From Ruegeria sp. ANG-S4 (lineage in GTDB: Bacteria; Pseudomonadota; Alphaproteobacteria; Rhodobacterales; Rhodobacteraceae), in contig NZ_JWLK01000001.1 of assembly GCF_000814005.1 (NCBI RefSeq), positions 1,178,001-1,242,000 of the forward strand: a DNA stretch of 64,000 nt, given 5' to 3'. Position numbers and translations under genes: made by a program. The notes below the pieces were generated by a model. That model did not search any database. It was not told the DNA's origin and saw only the letters and a list, made by a program, of their open reading frames with translations. Positions 51,757 through 59,436 of this stretch are shown one piece after another. Each line of letters begins with the position of its first letter. Position 1 is the first letter of the stretch.

Positions 51757-52542
51757 CTATGAAAAAAGAAGGCCTCCGTTGATGTCGATGTTTGCGCCTG
51801 TGATGAATGCGGCATCGTCCGAGGCCAGATAGGCCACCAGATTGGCGACATCCTCGGACGTGCCTTCGCGTTTCAGCGGTGTGGCGTTGGCAACGTTGCT
51901 GCGCACTTCGCTTTTAGTGAAAACGTTGTGGAAATCGGTGTCGATCATACCGGGGCAAACGGAATTGACCCGAATATCCGGCCCCAGTTCCTTGGCCAGC
52001 CCACGGGTCATTGTCATAACGGCGCCTTTCGATGCGGCGTAGGCAACCGCGCCCGGACCACCGCCATCCCGACCGGCCTGGCTGGCGAAGCCGACGATTG
52101 CACCGCCCTTGCTCATATGAGGCAAAACAGACTTGATGGCGCGCGCGAACGAGGTGGTGTTCAAATCCATGACGTATTGCCAATGGTCAATGTCCATCTC
52201 GGCCATCGACTTGCGGGCAACCAAACCTCCGGTCACGTGGACCAGAACATCGATCCTGTCACCGAAAGCTGAAAGCGTTTCTGATACCAACCGGCCAACA
52301 TCAGCCTCGGATGTCATGTCGCCCTGAACAGCAATCGCTTTTCCACCCGCAGCTTGAATTTCGGCGACGGCAGACTCCGCGCCGGATGATGAACTGTGAT
52401 AATTGATTGCCACCGCTGCACCAGCTTCGGCGAGCTTCATGACGCAGGCGCGCCCGATGTCCCGCCCGCCGCCAGACACAATTGCAACCTTTCCTGCCAA
52501 TCCTCGAATTGGGCCAGTCAGTTGAGCAGGCAATTCAGTCAT
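51757..52542 (-). CDS. Short-chain dehydrogenase/reductase, probable uronate-derivative reductase
   Basis: A 261-residue classical SDR. Motifs are [13 protein letters not shown] for the cofactor, catalytic Ser in [12 protein letters not shown], Tyr and Lys in YAASKGAV, and a C-terminal [11 protein letters not shown]. The gene opens the TRAP operon and diverges from a GntR gene and a KdgF-like cupin gene. By family context it may reduce a 2-keto-3-deoxy or 4-deoxy-5-keto uronate (as KduD or alginate-pathway reductases do); that is inference. The 14-base palindrome at 52638 lies about 95 bases before its start. Confidence 0.88.
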   Translation of the reverse strand: MTELPAQLTGPIRGLAGKVAIVSGGGRDIGRACVMKLAEAGAAVAINYHSSSSGAESAVAEIQAAGGKAIAVQGDMTSEADVGRLVSETLSAFGDRIDVLVHVTGGLVARKSMAEMDIDHWQYVMDLNTTSFARAIKSVLPHMSKGGAIVGFASQAGRDGGGPGAVAYAASKGAVMTMTRGLAKELGPDIRVNSVCPGMIDTDFHNVFTKSEVRSNVANATPLKREGTSEDVANLVAYLASDDAAFITGANIDINGGLLFS

Positions 52543-52637
52543 AACGCGTTCCCTTGGTTCCTTGATCAGCCTGCCTGAATTCCTGTTCCGGTCACTTGAA
52601 GTGATCAGGTTTTCAGCGGCGTTGTGTTATTTAGTCG

Positions 52638-52651
52638 ACTAGTATACTAGT
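52638..52651. promoter_or_regulatory. Palindromic candidate GntR operator
   Basis: ACTAGTATACTAGT is a perfect 14-base palindrome with the GTATAC core often bound by FadR-type GntR regulators. It is midway between the divergent SDR-TRAP operon and the GntR gene, so both could be controlled from this site. Binding is inferred. Confidence 0.65.
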
Positions 52652-52804
52652 ATTGTCAACAAATTTATTTGGCACGGCAAAGGGTCCGGTGACTACTATT
52701 CGTGCTAGGCAAAGAGGCTGGACGTACCATGATGGGTGTCGAAGGGTGCGACCTCGTCGATCCGGTGTTGCGTGGAAAGGTTCACGCGCAGAAAAAGGCA
52801 AGAA

Positions 52805-53485
52805 ATGCAGAGTATTACTGATAAAATTGAACGGCGCACAACCACTGACATCGTGTATGAAAACCTGTACGAAGCGATTGTTTCGCTTGAGATTTTGCCG
52901 GGAACCAAGCTGTCAGAGGCGGACATCGCAAAGAAATTCGACGTGTCCAGACAACCTGTCCGGGATGCGTTCAACCGGCTCGAAGCACAGGACCTGCTTC
53001 TGATCCGGCCTCAAAAAGCCACGCGCGTACGAAGCTTTTCGATGGAGCGAATCGGGCATGCCCGCTTTGTTCGTCTCGCTGTAGAGCTCGAAGTGGTGCG
53101 CGCCGCTTGCGATGTCTGGCGGCCCGAGTTTGCCAGCCTACTCGGGGAAAATCTTGAAAAGCAAAGCGCTGTGGTTTCGCGAAACGAGGCCGAAAAGTTC
53201 CATCAGTTGGATTATGATTTCCACAAACTGATTTGCGACCTGAGCGGCAACCCGTTGGTGTTCGGTACGATTCAGGAATGCAAAAGAAAGATCGACCGTC
53301 TTTGCGTTCTCAGTCTCGGGCGCGAGAGCGAGGCTGATATCCTGGTCCGGGATCATATCGAACTGGCCGAAGCGCTGGCCGAAAAGAACGCCGAAAAAGC
53401 CACCGAAGCAATCCGCCGCCACCTTGGCCGGATCGACAAAACCATTGATGAGGTCCATTCAAAGCACGCTGAATACTTTGAATGA
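52805..53485 (+). CDS. GntR-family regulator, FadR/FCD type
   Basis: A 226-residue regulator with an N-terminal winged HTH (GTKLSEADIAKKFDVSR, then QPVRDAFNRLEAQDLL) and a C-terminal FCD sensor domain. The FCD metal ligands appear as Asp-His in LDYDFHKLICDLSG, His in VRDHIELAEAL, and His in IRRHLG. ATG 52805 is chosen over the open upstream frame (to GTG 52736) because the HTH then starts at the normal distance. The neighbouring palindrome is its probable operator. The effector is probably a uronate or deoxy-keto acid. Confidence 0.9.
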   Translation: MQSITDKIERRTTTDIVYENLYEAIVSLEILPGTKLSEADIAKKFDVSRQPVRDAFNRLEAQDLLLIRPQKATRVRSFSMERIGHARFVRLAVELEVVRAACDVWRPEFASLLGENLEKQSAVVSRNEAEKFHQLDYDFHKLICDLSGNPLVFGTIQECKRKIDRLCVLSLGRESEADILVRDHIELAEALAEKNAEKATEAIRRHLGRIDKTIDEVHSKHAEYFE

Positions 53486-53521
53486 GCGCCTCTGAACTGA
53501 TCTGATTAAGGATACCGCACG

Positions 53522-53833
53522 ATGCCCGCAAGTTTCCCGGTTGTGCCCACCGCCGAAGGCGTCACACGGCAGGTTCTGGCCGATCACGAGAACCTCATGA
53601 TGGTCTCGTTTCGTTTTGAAGAGGGGGCCGAAGGTACTCAGCACAGCCATCCGCATGTACAATCGACATTCGTGAATTCCGGGCGCTTCAGGTTCACGGT
53701 AGGCGGCGAAGTTCGCGTTCTGGGTCCGGGCGACAGTCTGATCATTCCACCCAACGAAAACCACGGCTGCGTTTGTCAGGAAGCCGGTGAGCTGATCGAT
53801 TGTTTCACACCCCGACGCGACGACTTTTTGTAA
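53522..53833 (+). CDS. kdgF: KdgF-like cupin
   Basis: A 103-residue single-domain cupin. The metal site is His41, His43 and Gln47 in QHSHPHVQS and His81 in PPNENHGC, with a VNSGRFRFTVGGE middle and a FTPRRDDFL end that I associate with KdgF. KdgF opens unsaturated uronates to linear keto acids, the first step after polyuronate lysis. It follows the GntR gene by 36 bases, and the divergent TRAP-SDR operon fits uptake and reduction of the products. Assignment is from motif and length, not from a search. Confidence 0.75.
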   Translation: MPASFPVVPTAEGVTRQVLADHENLMMVSFRFEEGAEGTQHSHPHVQSTFVNSGRFRFTVGGEVRVLGPGDSLIIPPNENHGCVCQEAGELIDCFTPRRDDFL

Positions 53834-53960
53834 GGCGAGTGGCTGAAAACCAACGCGATAAAGTGTGCCGACGGGTAGTGGTCGGATTGCAACCAGATCG
53901 CAAGGCTCATCGAACGATCAGTTTTGTCGTCCGGGCGAACACGAAATCGTGACCAAGGCA

Positions 53961-55601
53961 CTAGTTGGTTTCGACCGGCTTCGATGCCTCGCTTAAACCC
54001 AGTATCAGATCGGCGCACCGTTCACCCAGCATCATGGCGGGTGCGTTTGTGTTGCCGGCGTTTATGTCCGGCACAGCAGACATGTCACAGACCCGCAGTT
54101 TTTCGACACCTCGCACACGCATTCTGGAATCGAGTACCGCCAACCTGTCCCCGTCTTTGCCCATCTTGGCCGTACCAGCCGGATGATAATTGGTTTTGAC
54201 GAAACGCTTGCAATGCGCCCTTAGCGTTTCATCATCGTCTGCGGTTGGAATGACGATTTCGCGGATCCGTTTGGACAGCGGACCTGACGTGAAAGCCCTG
54301 CAAAAAAAACGTTGGCCGCGGATCATCTCTTGCATGTCGTCTTCGTGCTGCAAGAGGTTTGGTGAGACGACAGGCATTGCCTTCGGATCTGCAGAACGCA
54401 GCCGGACCTGCCCGCGAGATTTTGGTTTGACGACAACGGTCGTGACTGTAAGGCCAAAATCGTCCTGAACTTCATCCAATGCGTCGCGATCCAGATACAC
54501 GATCGGAACGCAAAACGCCTGAATTGTTGGTTCTTCATCGGGATGCGATGGGTTGACGAATGCACCTGCTTCGACACCGGCGGACGTTACTGGACCGCTT
54601 CCAAACAGTTTGAACTGAATGCCGTTTCGCAACATGCGCCAACCTTCACCCTGCCTGAAGTATCCGTATGGTCCGTTCGCAAACGCGGTTATCGGCACTT
54701 CGGGATGATCAATCAGGTTCTGACCGACGCCGGGCAGAGAACAAATGACGGGGATTTGCTGCTCCGTCAGGTGTTCTTCCGGTCCTATGCCCGACAGCAT
54801 CAGGATTTTTGGTGAAACCAATGCGCCGGCTGCCAAAACAACTTCGCCATCGCACAAAATGGTGTGGCTGCCCTGACTGTCCTGATACTCGACCCCGACG
54901 GCCTTGTTGCGCTCGACAATTACTCTCGAAACCTCGGCGCCCAGCCGGATGGTCAGGTTCGCGTTTTCCTGCAGAGGCGCGAGAAGCGCATAGGCGGTCG
55001 AGCTGCGTTTGCCAGCCCGATTGGTGAACTGGTAAAAGCCGACGCCGCGTTGCGTGGGACCATTGAAGTCGGTGTTGAAGGGCTCGCCCAGTGATTGGAC
55101 CGACTGAACGAACCAGCGCGACAGGTCATCAATGTGCCCCGGATCTGAGACCAGAACGGGGCCGTCGCTGCCATGCAGATCGTTGGCGAGCCTGTTGTTG
55201 CCCTCCATCCTGCGAAAATAAGGCAGGACGTCGTCCCATCCCCAGCCGACGCCATCGTTGTTTTGCCTTAGCACTTCGTGCCACGCGTCATAGTCCGAGG
55301 GGCGACCGCGCATATATACTTGGGCATTGACCGACGAGCCGCCGCCCAGAACGTTCGCCTGAGGGATGTCGTGAACGCGGCCATCCAGATGATCCTGCGG
55401 TTCGGTCTTGTGGTACGTCATGAATTTCGAACCGTTGATCATTTTGAAGATGCCCGGCGGCATGTCCAGCAGCGGATGGCGATGAGAATGCCCGGCTTCC
55501 AGCAGCAGAACCCGGCACTTGCCGGCGTTGACCAAACGAGCTGCCGCAGCAGCACCGGCCGAACCACCACCGATGACTATGTGATCGAACGTTTCTGTCA
55601 T
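53961..55601 (-). CDS. GMC-family FAD oxidoreductase (choline-dehydrogenase-like)
   Basis: A 546-residue flavoenzyme. The FAD motif is IGGGSAGAAAAARL near the start, with the ribityl-side GGSSVNAQVYMRG at about 85-97. The catalytic His lies in NYHPAGTAKMG and the partner Asn in NTNAPAMMLGER at the C-terminus. There is no signal peptide. GMC enzymes oxidise alcohol groups of choline, sugars or aromatic alcohols. It lies 10 bases after a LacI regulator gene and divergent from a sugar importer and dehydratase, so a sugar or polyol substrate is more plausible than choline. The choline-to-betaine partner betB is not adjacent. Confidence 0.9.
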   Translation of the reverse strand: MTETFDHIVIGGGSAGAAAAARLVNAGKCRVLLLEAGHSHRHPLLDMPPGIFKMINGSKFMTYHKTEPQDHLDGRVHDIPQANVLGGGSSVNAQVYMRGRPSDYDAWHEVLRQNNDGVGWGWDDVLPYFRRMEGNNRLANDLHGSDGPVLVSDPGHIDDLSRWFVQSVQSLGEPFNTDFNGPTQRGVGFYQFTNRAGKRSSTAYALLAPLQENANLTIRLGAEVSRVIVERNKAVGVEYQDSQGSHTILCDGEVVLAAGALVSPKILMLSGIGPEEHLTEQQIPVICSLPGVGQNLIDHPEVPITAFANGPYGYFRQGEGWRMLRNGIQFKLFGSGPVTSAGVEAGAFVNPSHPDEEPTIQAFCVPIVYLDRDALDEVQDDFGLTVTTVVVKPKSRGQVRLRSADPKAMPVVSPNLLQHEDDMQEMIRGQRFFCRAFTSGPLSKRIREIVIPTADDDETLRAHCKRFVKTNYHPAGTAKMGKDGDRLAVLDSRMRVRGVEKLRVCDMSAVPDINAGNTNAPAMMLGERCADLILGLSEASKPVETN

Positions 55602-55611
55602 GACTTTGCCT

Positions 55612-56712
55612 TCAGGTCCGGCGTTTTGGTTCCGTGATCGAATCGCGTTCGACCAACTCGCATTCCAGCTTGACCAAAGGATGTCGCTGCCCGTCCGCCG
55701 GACCGTGGAACAATTGCTCGATAACCCAGCGTCCCATGGCGCGCGTCGGCAAAATCATCGAAGTCAGCGGCGGCGACAGGTGGCGGGCGGTTTCGTCGTC
55801 GTCGAAACCGATAACCGAAATGTCGTTTGGGATTACGAGGCCCAGCTCTTTCAGCGCTTCATAACAGCCGATCGCCATACGGTCGTTCTGACAGAAGATC
55901 GCTGTCGGAGGGGAGGGGAGCGCCATCAATTGGCGTGTGGCAGCATACCCCGCGCTTGGCAGCCAGTTGCCCTCGATCACCAGATCTTCGTCGAAAGGAA
56001 TGTCCGCGGATGCCAGCGCGTTCCTGTAGCCGGTCGTGCGTCCCGCCGCACATTCCATAAATGGCTCGCCGGTTATGGTTGCAATTCTGTTATGTCCGGC
56101 CTTTATCAGGGCGTTGGTCGCTGTGTGCCCTGCGGCCACTTCCCCGGGGATTACAGCGGGAAAGGAAAGATCGTCGGAAAAGCAGTTCAGCAGCAATACC
56201 GGGACAGTGGATTGTCTGAGGATTTGCGGAACGACAACCCGCCGCGTGAACACGGTCGCATAGATAATTCCGGCCACCTGCTGGTCCAGAAAGAACCGGA
56301 GCGTCCTCGGCTCGACCTCTGAATCGTTTTGAGTTTCGGCAAGCAATACCAGATTGCCAGTATCCCGGACCGCTTGTTTCGCGCCGTTAAAGGCATTCAC
56401 CATTTCCGGGCTGGATGCCAGGTCATCAACAACAAATGCAACGGGGCCGTTAAGCGCTGCGGGGCGACGCGCTGTATCTTCCGATTTTCTAAGCTGGGCA
56501 GGCATTGGGTATCCAAGCGTGTTGGCGGCATCCAGGACCCGCTGTTTTGTTTCATCCGAAATCTTGACCGAGTCGTTTTTGTTGAGAACCAGCGAAACAG
56601 TCGTCTGCGAGCATCCAGCCACCCGGGCTATGTCATGCATTGTGACGCGCTGTCTTCCCGCAACCCGTCCAATGCCTTTGGGTTGCTTTGCTTTGTTCGC
56701 TTGATCGTTCAT
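55612..56712 (-). CDS. LacI-family regulator of the furanose/sugar-acid locus
   Basis: A 366-residue LacI/GalR regulator preceded by a basic 20-residue tail; the HTH reads TMHDIARVAGCSQTTVSLVL and the hinge lies near residue 65-75. The sensor domain ends with ISVIGFDDDETARHLSPPLTSM. It is cotranscribed with the GMC gene and divergent from the aldehyde dehydrogenase-importer operon. AT-rich palindromes in the spacer (56766-56795) are its likely operators, so it should repress both directions. Confidence 0.9.
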   Translation of the reverse strand: MNDQANKAKQPKGIGRVAGRQRVTMHDIARVAGCSQTTVSLVLNKNDSVKISDETKQRVLDAANTLGYPMPAQLRKSEDTARRPAALNGPVAFVVDDLASSPEMVNAFNGAKQAVRDTGNLVLLAETQNDSEVEPRTLRFFLDQQVAGIIYATVFTRRVVVPQILRQSTVPVLLLNCFSDDLSFPAVIPGEVAAGHTATNALIKAGHNRIATITGEPFMECAAGRTTGYRNALASADIPFDEDLVIEGNWLPSAGYAATRQLMALPSPPTAIFCQNDRMAIGCYEALKELGLVIPNDISVIGFDDDETARHLSPPLTSMILPTRAMGRWVIEQLFHGPADGQRHPLVKLECELVERDSITEPKRRT

Positions 56713-56765
56713 CGCCCAACCTTTTCGTTCTCGCCCTTTTTATAGGGTCCCGGCGCCTGAGGCAA

Positions 56766-56795
56766 CTAATATTAGCTAGATGATAATAATATTAG
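56766..56795. promoter_or_regulatory. Pair of AT-rich palindromes between LacI gene and aldehyde dehydrogenase gene
   Basis: CTAATATTAG at 56766-56775 is a perfect 10-base palindrome, and ATAATATTAG at 56786-56795 is a near copy (one mismatch), with centres 20 bp apart (two helical turns). A TTATTAGTG echo follows at about 56812. Lack of a central CG makes them unlike the site at 2469. Binding by the adjacent LacI protein is inferred. Confidence 0.5.
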
Positions 56796-56875
56796 TGTTG
56801 ACGAGATAATTTTATTAGTGTTTTGATTAGTGAGCGGCCAGTTAGGGACTGATCGCGGAATGCGGGGAGGCGCTG

Positions 56876-58342
56876 TTGCGGTCTGCAGAGGAAAAGCTCG
56901 GTCAAATTGGTCGCCATCAGATGTATATTGATGGGCGTTTCGCCGACTTCGACTCGGCTGATACTGCGGTCGAAAACCCGGCAAACGAATTGATCCTTGC
57001 GCACGTTCCCGACGGTAAGGCGGAACATGCCGATTTGGCGGTGGACGCGGCGAGCAGAGCATTTGGAAATTGGTCGACGCGCCCTGCAATCGAGCGCGGG
57101 CAACTGGTGTTCAAGCTTGCTGATGCCATGCAGGAAGACACGGAGCGACTGGCGGCCTTGGTGACAGCTGAGCAAGGCAAGCCGATCTCGCAATCCCGGG
57201 GCGAAGTTGGGGCCGCCGTCACATTTCTTCGCCATGCGGCGGAGGAGGCGCGCAGGATAACGGGCGATATCGTTTCATCAGACAATCGCGCGGAAGAAAT
57301 CCAAATACGACGCCATCCATACGGTGTCGTGGTCGTGCTGACCGCTTGGAACTACCCATTGGCGCTGGCAGCCCGAAAAATAGGGCCCGCGTTGGTCGCA
57401 GGAAATACCATCGCCCTGCTCGGGCACGAGATCACGCCGCTTTCGGGCCTTGCGGTTGCGGGGCTTGCTGACAAGGTTGGGTTTCCGCCCGGCGTTCTGA
57501 ATGTATTGACAGGGAAGGGTCCGGTGGTCGGGCAGCGTCTGGTTGAGCATCCCGACACCGCGCTGATCACAATGACTGGCAGCACGCGGGCGGGAAAAGA
57601 GATTTTCCGAACCGCTGCCGATGGGATCAAGGTGATCCGGCTTGAGCTTGGGGGCAAAGCACCCTTCATTGTCATGGAAGATGCGGATGTGGACGCAGCG
57701 GTCGCGGCAGGCATCGCGGCGCGTTTTACCAATTGCGGCCAGATCTGCACCTGCAATGAACGCATGTACTTGCATCACGCAATCGCGGATCAGTTCCTGG
57801 AAAAGTTCGTATCCGCCGCAAAGGCGCTGACCATCGGGGATCCTTTGGCCGACCACGACATGGGCCCCAAAGTTAGCAGGGCAGAGGTTTCAAAGGTGAG
57901 CGAGATCATTGATCGCAGCATTTCGGAAGGCGCTGAGGTTCATTTGGCAGGCGGCAGGCTCACGGATGGAAGATATCAAAAGGGTCATTGGATGTCGCCG
58001 ACGGTTCTGGAAGTCGCGGACAACAGCAACGCCGTGATGCAGGAAGAGACCTTTGGCCCTGTGGTTTCCGCCTTGCGCGTCGACGATTTCGACCACGCGA
58101 TATCACTTGCCAACGACACGGCCTTTGGGTTGTCGGCCTATCTTTTCACATCATCCCACAAACGACTGATGGAAGCGCCGACACGGTTGGATTTCGGCGA
58201 ACTCTATCTGAACCGCACCAATGGCGAAGCCGTCCAGGGCTTTCATACCGGTTGGGGTCTTTCCGGGGTCGGGGGCGAAGACGGTACCTATGGGTTTGAT
58301 GGCTATCTGAGGAAACAGACGACTTACATGAATTGGGCATGA
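56876..58342 (+). CDS. NAD(P)-dependent aldehyde dehydrogenase
   Basis: A 488-residue ALDH. Catalytic Cys291 (GQIC), general base Glu257 (LELGGKAP) and Asn159 (TAWNY) are intact. The cofactor-ribose lysine usually found in the KPSE segment is replaced: the protein reads ALLGHEITP at about 180-188, which may alter NAD/NADP preference. The start is TTG 56876 with GGGGAGG five bases upstream, which fits better than ATG 56921. It opens the importer operon. In oxidative pentose/uronate routes such an enzyme oxidises 2-ketoglutarate semialdehyde or an aldose to an acid; lactaldehyde or glycolaldehyde are alternatives. Confidence 0.9.
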   Translation: MRSAEEKLGQIGRHQMYIDGRFADFDSADTAVENPANELILAHVPDGKAEHADLAVDAASRAFGNWSTRPAIERGQLVFKLADAMQEDTERLAALVTAEQGKPISQSRGEVGAAVTFLRHAAEEARRITGDIVSSDNRAEEIQIRRHPYGVVVVLTAWNYPLALAARKIGPALVAGNTIALLGHEITPLSGLAVAGLADKVGFPPGVLNVLTGKGPVVGQRLVEHPDTALITMTGSTRAGKEIFRTAADGIKVIRLELGGKAPFIVMEDADVDAAVAAGIAARFTNCGQICTCNERMYLHHAIADQFLEKFVSAAKALTIGDPLADHDMGPKVSRAEVSKVSEIIDRSISEGAEVHLAGGRLTDGRYQKGHWMSPTVLEVADNSNAVMQEETFGPVVSALRVDDFDHAISLANDTAFGLSAYLFTSSHKRLMEAPTRLDFGELYLNRTNGEAVQGFHTGWGLSGVGGEDGTYGFDGYLRKQTTYMNWA

Positions 58343-58395
58343 CCTGATAACGCGCGGTCAAACGGAGGAGACCGCACCAATAGAGGAGGAATACT

Positions 58396-59370
58396 ATGAA
58401 ACGCAGAACACTTTTGATCTCATCTGTCATCGCGGGTGCGTTCCTTAGCACCACTGCGATGGCGCAGGGTCTGCCGCCGTTGGAGCAAAAAGACCGCTAC
58501 AAGGTCGGTTTTGCCCAGATGGAATCGAATAACCCCTGGCGCATCGCAGAGACCAAGTCGTTTCATGATACGGCTGAAGAATGCGGTTGGGACTTAATCG
58601 CGACAGATGCGGCGGGGTCAGCGGCAAAACAGGTCGCGGATGTGGACAGCATGATTGCCCAAGGCATCGACGTGTTGTTCTTGCCGCCGCGCGAAGAAAA
58701 ACCATTGATCCCGGCGGTCATGAAAGCCCGCGCTGCGGGAATTCCGACCTTCCTTGTCGACCGGTCGGTTGATCCTGCGGTAGCCCAGCCAGGCGAGCAT
58801 TTCGTGGCCTTTCTGGGGTCGGACTTCATCGACCAGGGAGGTCGAGCCGCGCAGTGGCTTATGGAGAATTTCGAGGGCGACAAAGGCATAATCGTACAGC
58901 TCGAAGGCACAACCGGGTCCTCGCCTGCCAATGATCGAAAAAAGGGTTTTGACGACGCAATTGCAGCTGATGACCGTTTTGAAATAGTTGCCTCGCAGAC
59001 CGGGGATTTTGCGCGGGATCTGGGTCGTCAGGTTATGGAGACCCTGTTGCAGGCGCATCCTGACGTGAACGTTGTCTATGCCCACAACGACGAGATGGCA
59101 ATTGGAGCGATTCAGGCATTGGAACTGGCTGGCCGCAAGCCCGGCGAGGACGTGACAATCGTGTCGATTGACGGAACTCGCGACGCGCTGCAGGCCATTA
59201 TCGACGGCAAAATGGGCGTGACGGTCGAAAGTTCGCCCTTCTTTGGTCCGCTGGCGTGCGACGTCATGAAGAAATATGCGGCAGGCGAGCAGATCCCGGA
59301 ATGGGTGAAGGTCGAAGACCGTATCTTCACGCAGGACAATGCGGCGGATCACATCGACGAAGCCTATTGA
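58396..59370 (+). CDS. Sugar ABC transporter substrate-binding protein (YtfQ/RbsB-like)
   Basis: A 324-residue periplasmic receptor of the ribose-type PBP1 family with a Sec signal ending TTAMAQ (about 23). The opening KVGFAQMESNNPWRIAETKS and the GSDFIDQGG segment resemble galactofuranose receptor YtfQ. Two permeases follow, as in the ytfQRT-yjfF system, which supports a furanose sugar such as galactofuranose or arabinofuranose; this is inferred. GAGGAGG precedes ATG 58396. A 13-bp hairpin lies after the stop. Confidence 0.88.
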   Translation: MKRRTLLISSVIAGAFLSTTAMAQGLPPLEQKDRYKVGFAQMESNNPWRIAETKSFHDTAEECGWDLIATDAAGSAAKQVADVDSMIAQGIDVLFLPPREEKPLIPAVMKARAAGIPTFLVDRSVDPAVAQPGEHFVAFLGSDFIDQGGRAAQWLMENFEGDKGIIVQLEGTTGSSPANDRKKGFDDAIAADDRFEIVASQTGDFARDLGRQVMETLLQAHPDVNVVYAHNDEMAIGAIQALELAGRKPGEDVTIVSIDGTRDALQAIIDGKMGVTVESSPFFGPLACDVMKKYAAGEQIPEWVKVEDRIFTQDNAADHIDEAY

Positions 59371-59381
59371 TTCTCCCTGGT

Positions 59382-59411
59382 GGGTGGTGCTGGCTAGCGT
59401 CAGCGCCGCCC
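59382..59411 (+). other. Hairpin between binding-protein and ATPase genes
   Basis: GGGTGGTGCTGGC (59382-59394) and GTCAGCGCCGCCC (59399-59411) pair as a 13-bp stem with G-U wobbles and a four-base loop. There is no T-run. It lies 12 bases after the binding-protein stop, the same placement as the hairpins at 312 and 4902. Confidence 0.6.
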
Positions 59412-59436
59412 GCAAACAACTGGAGTACAAGGTATC

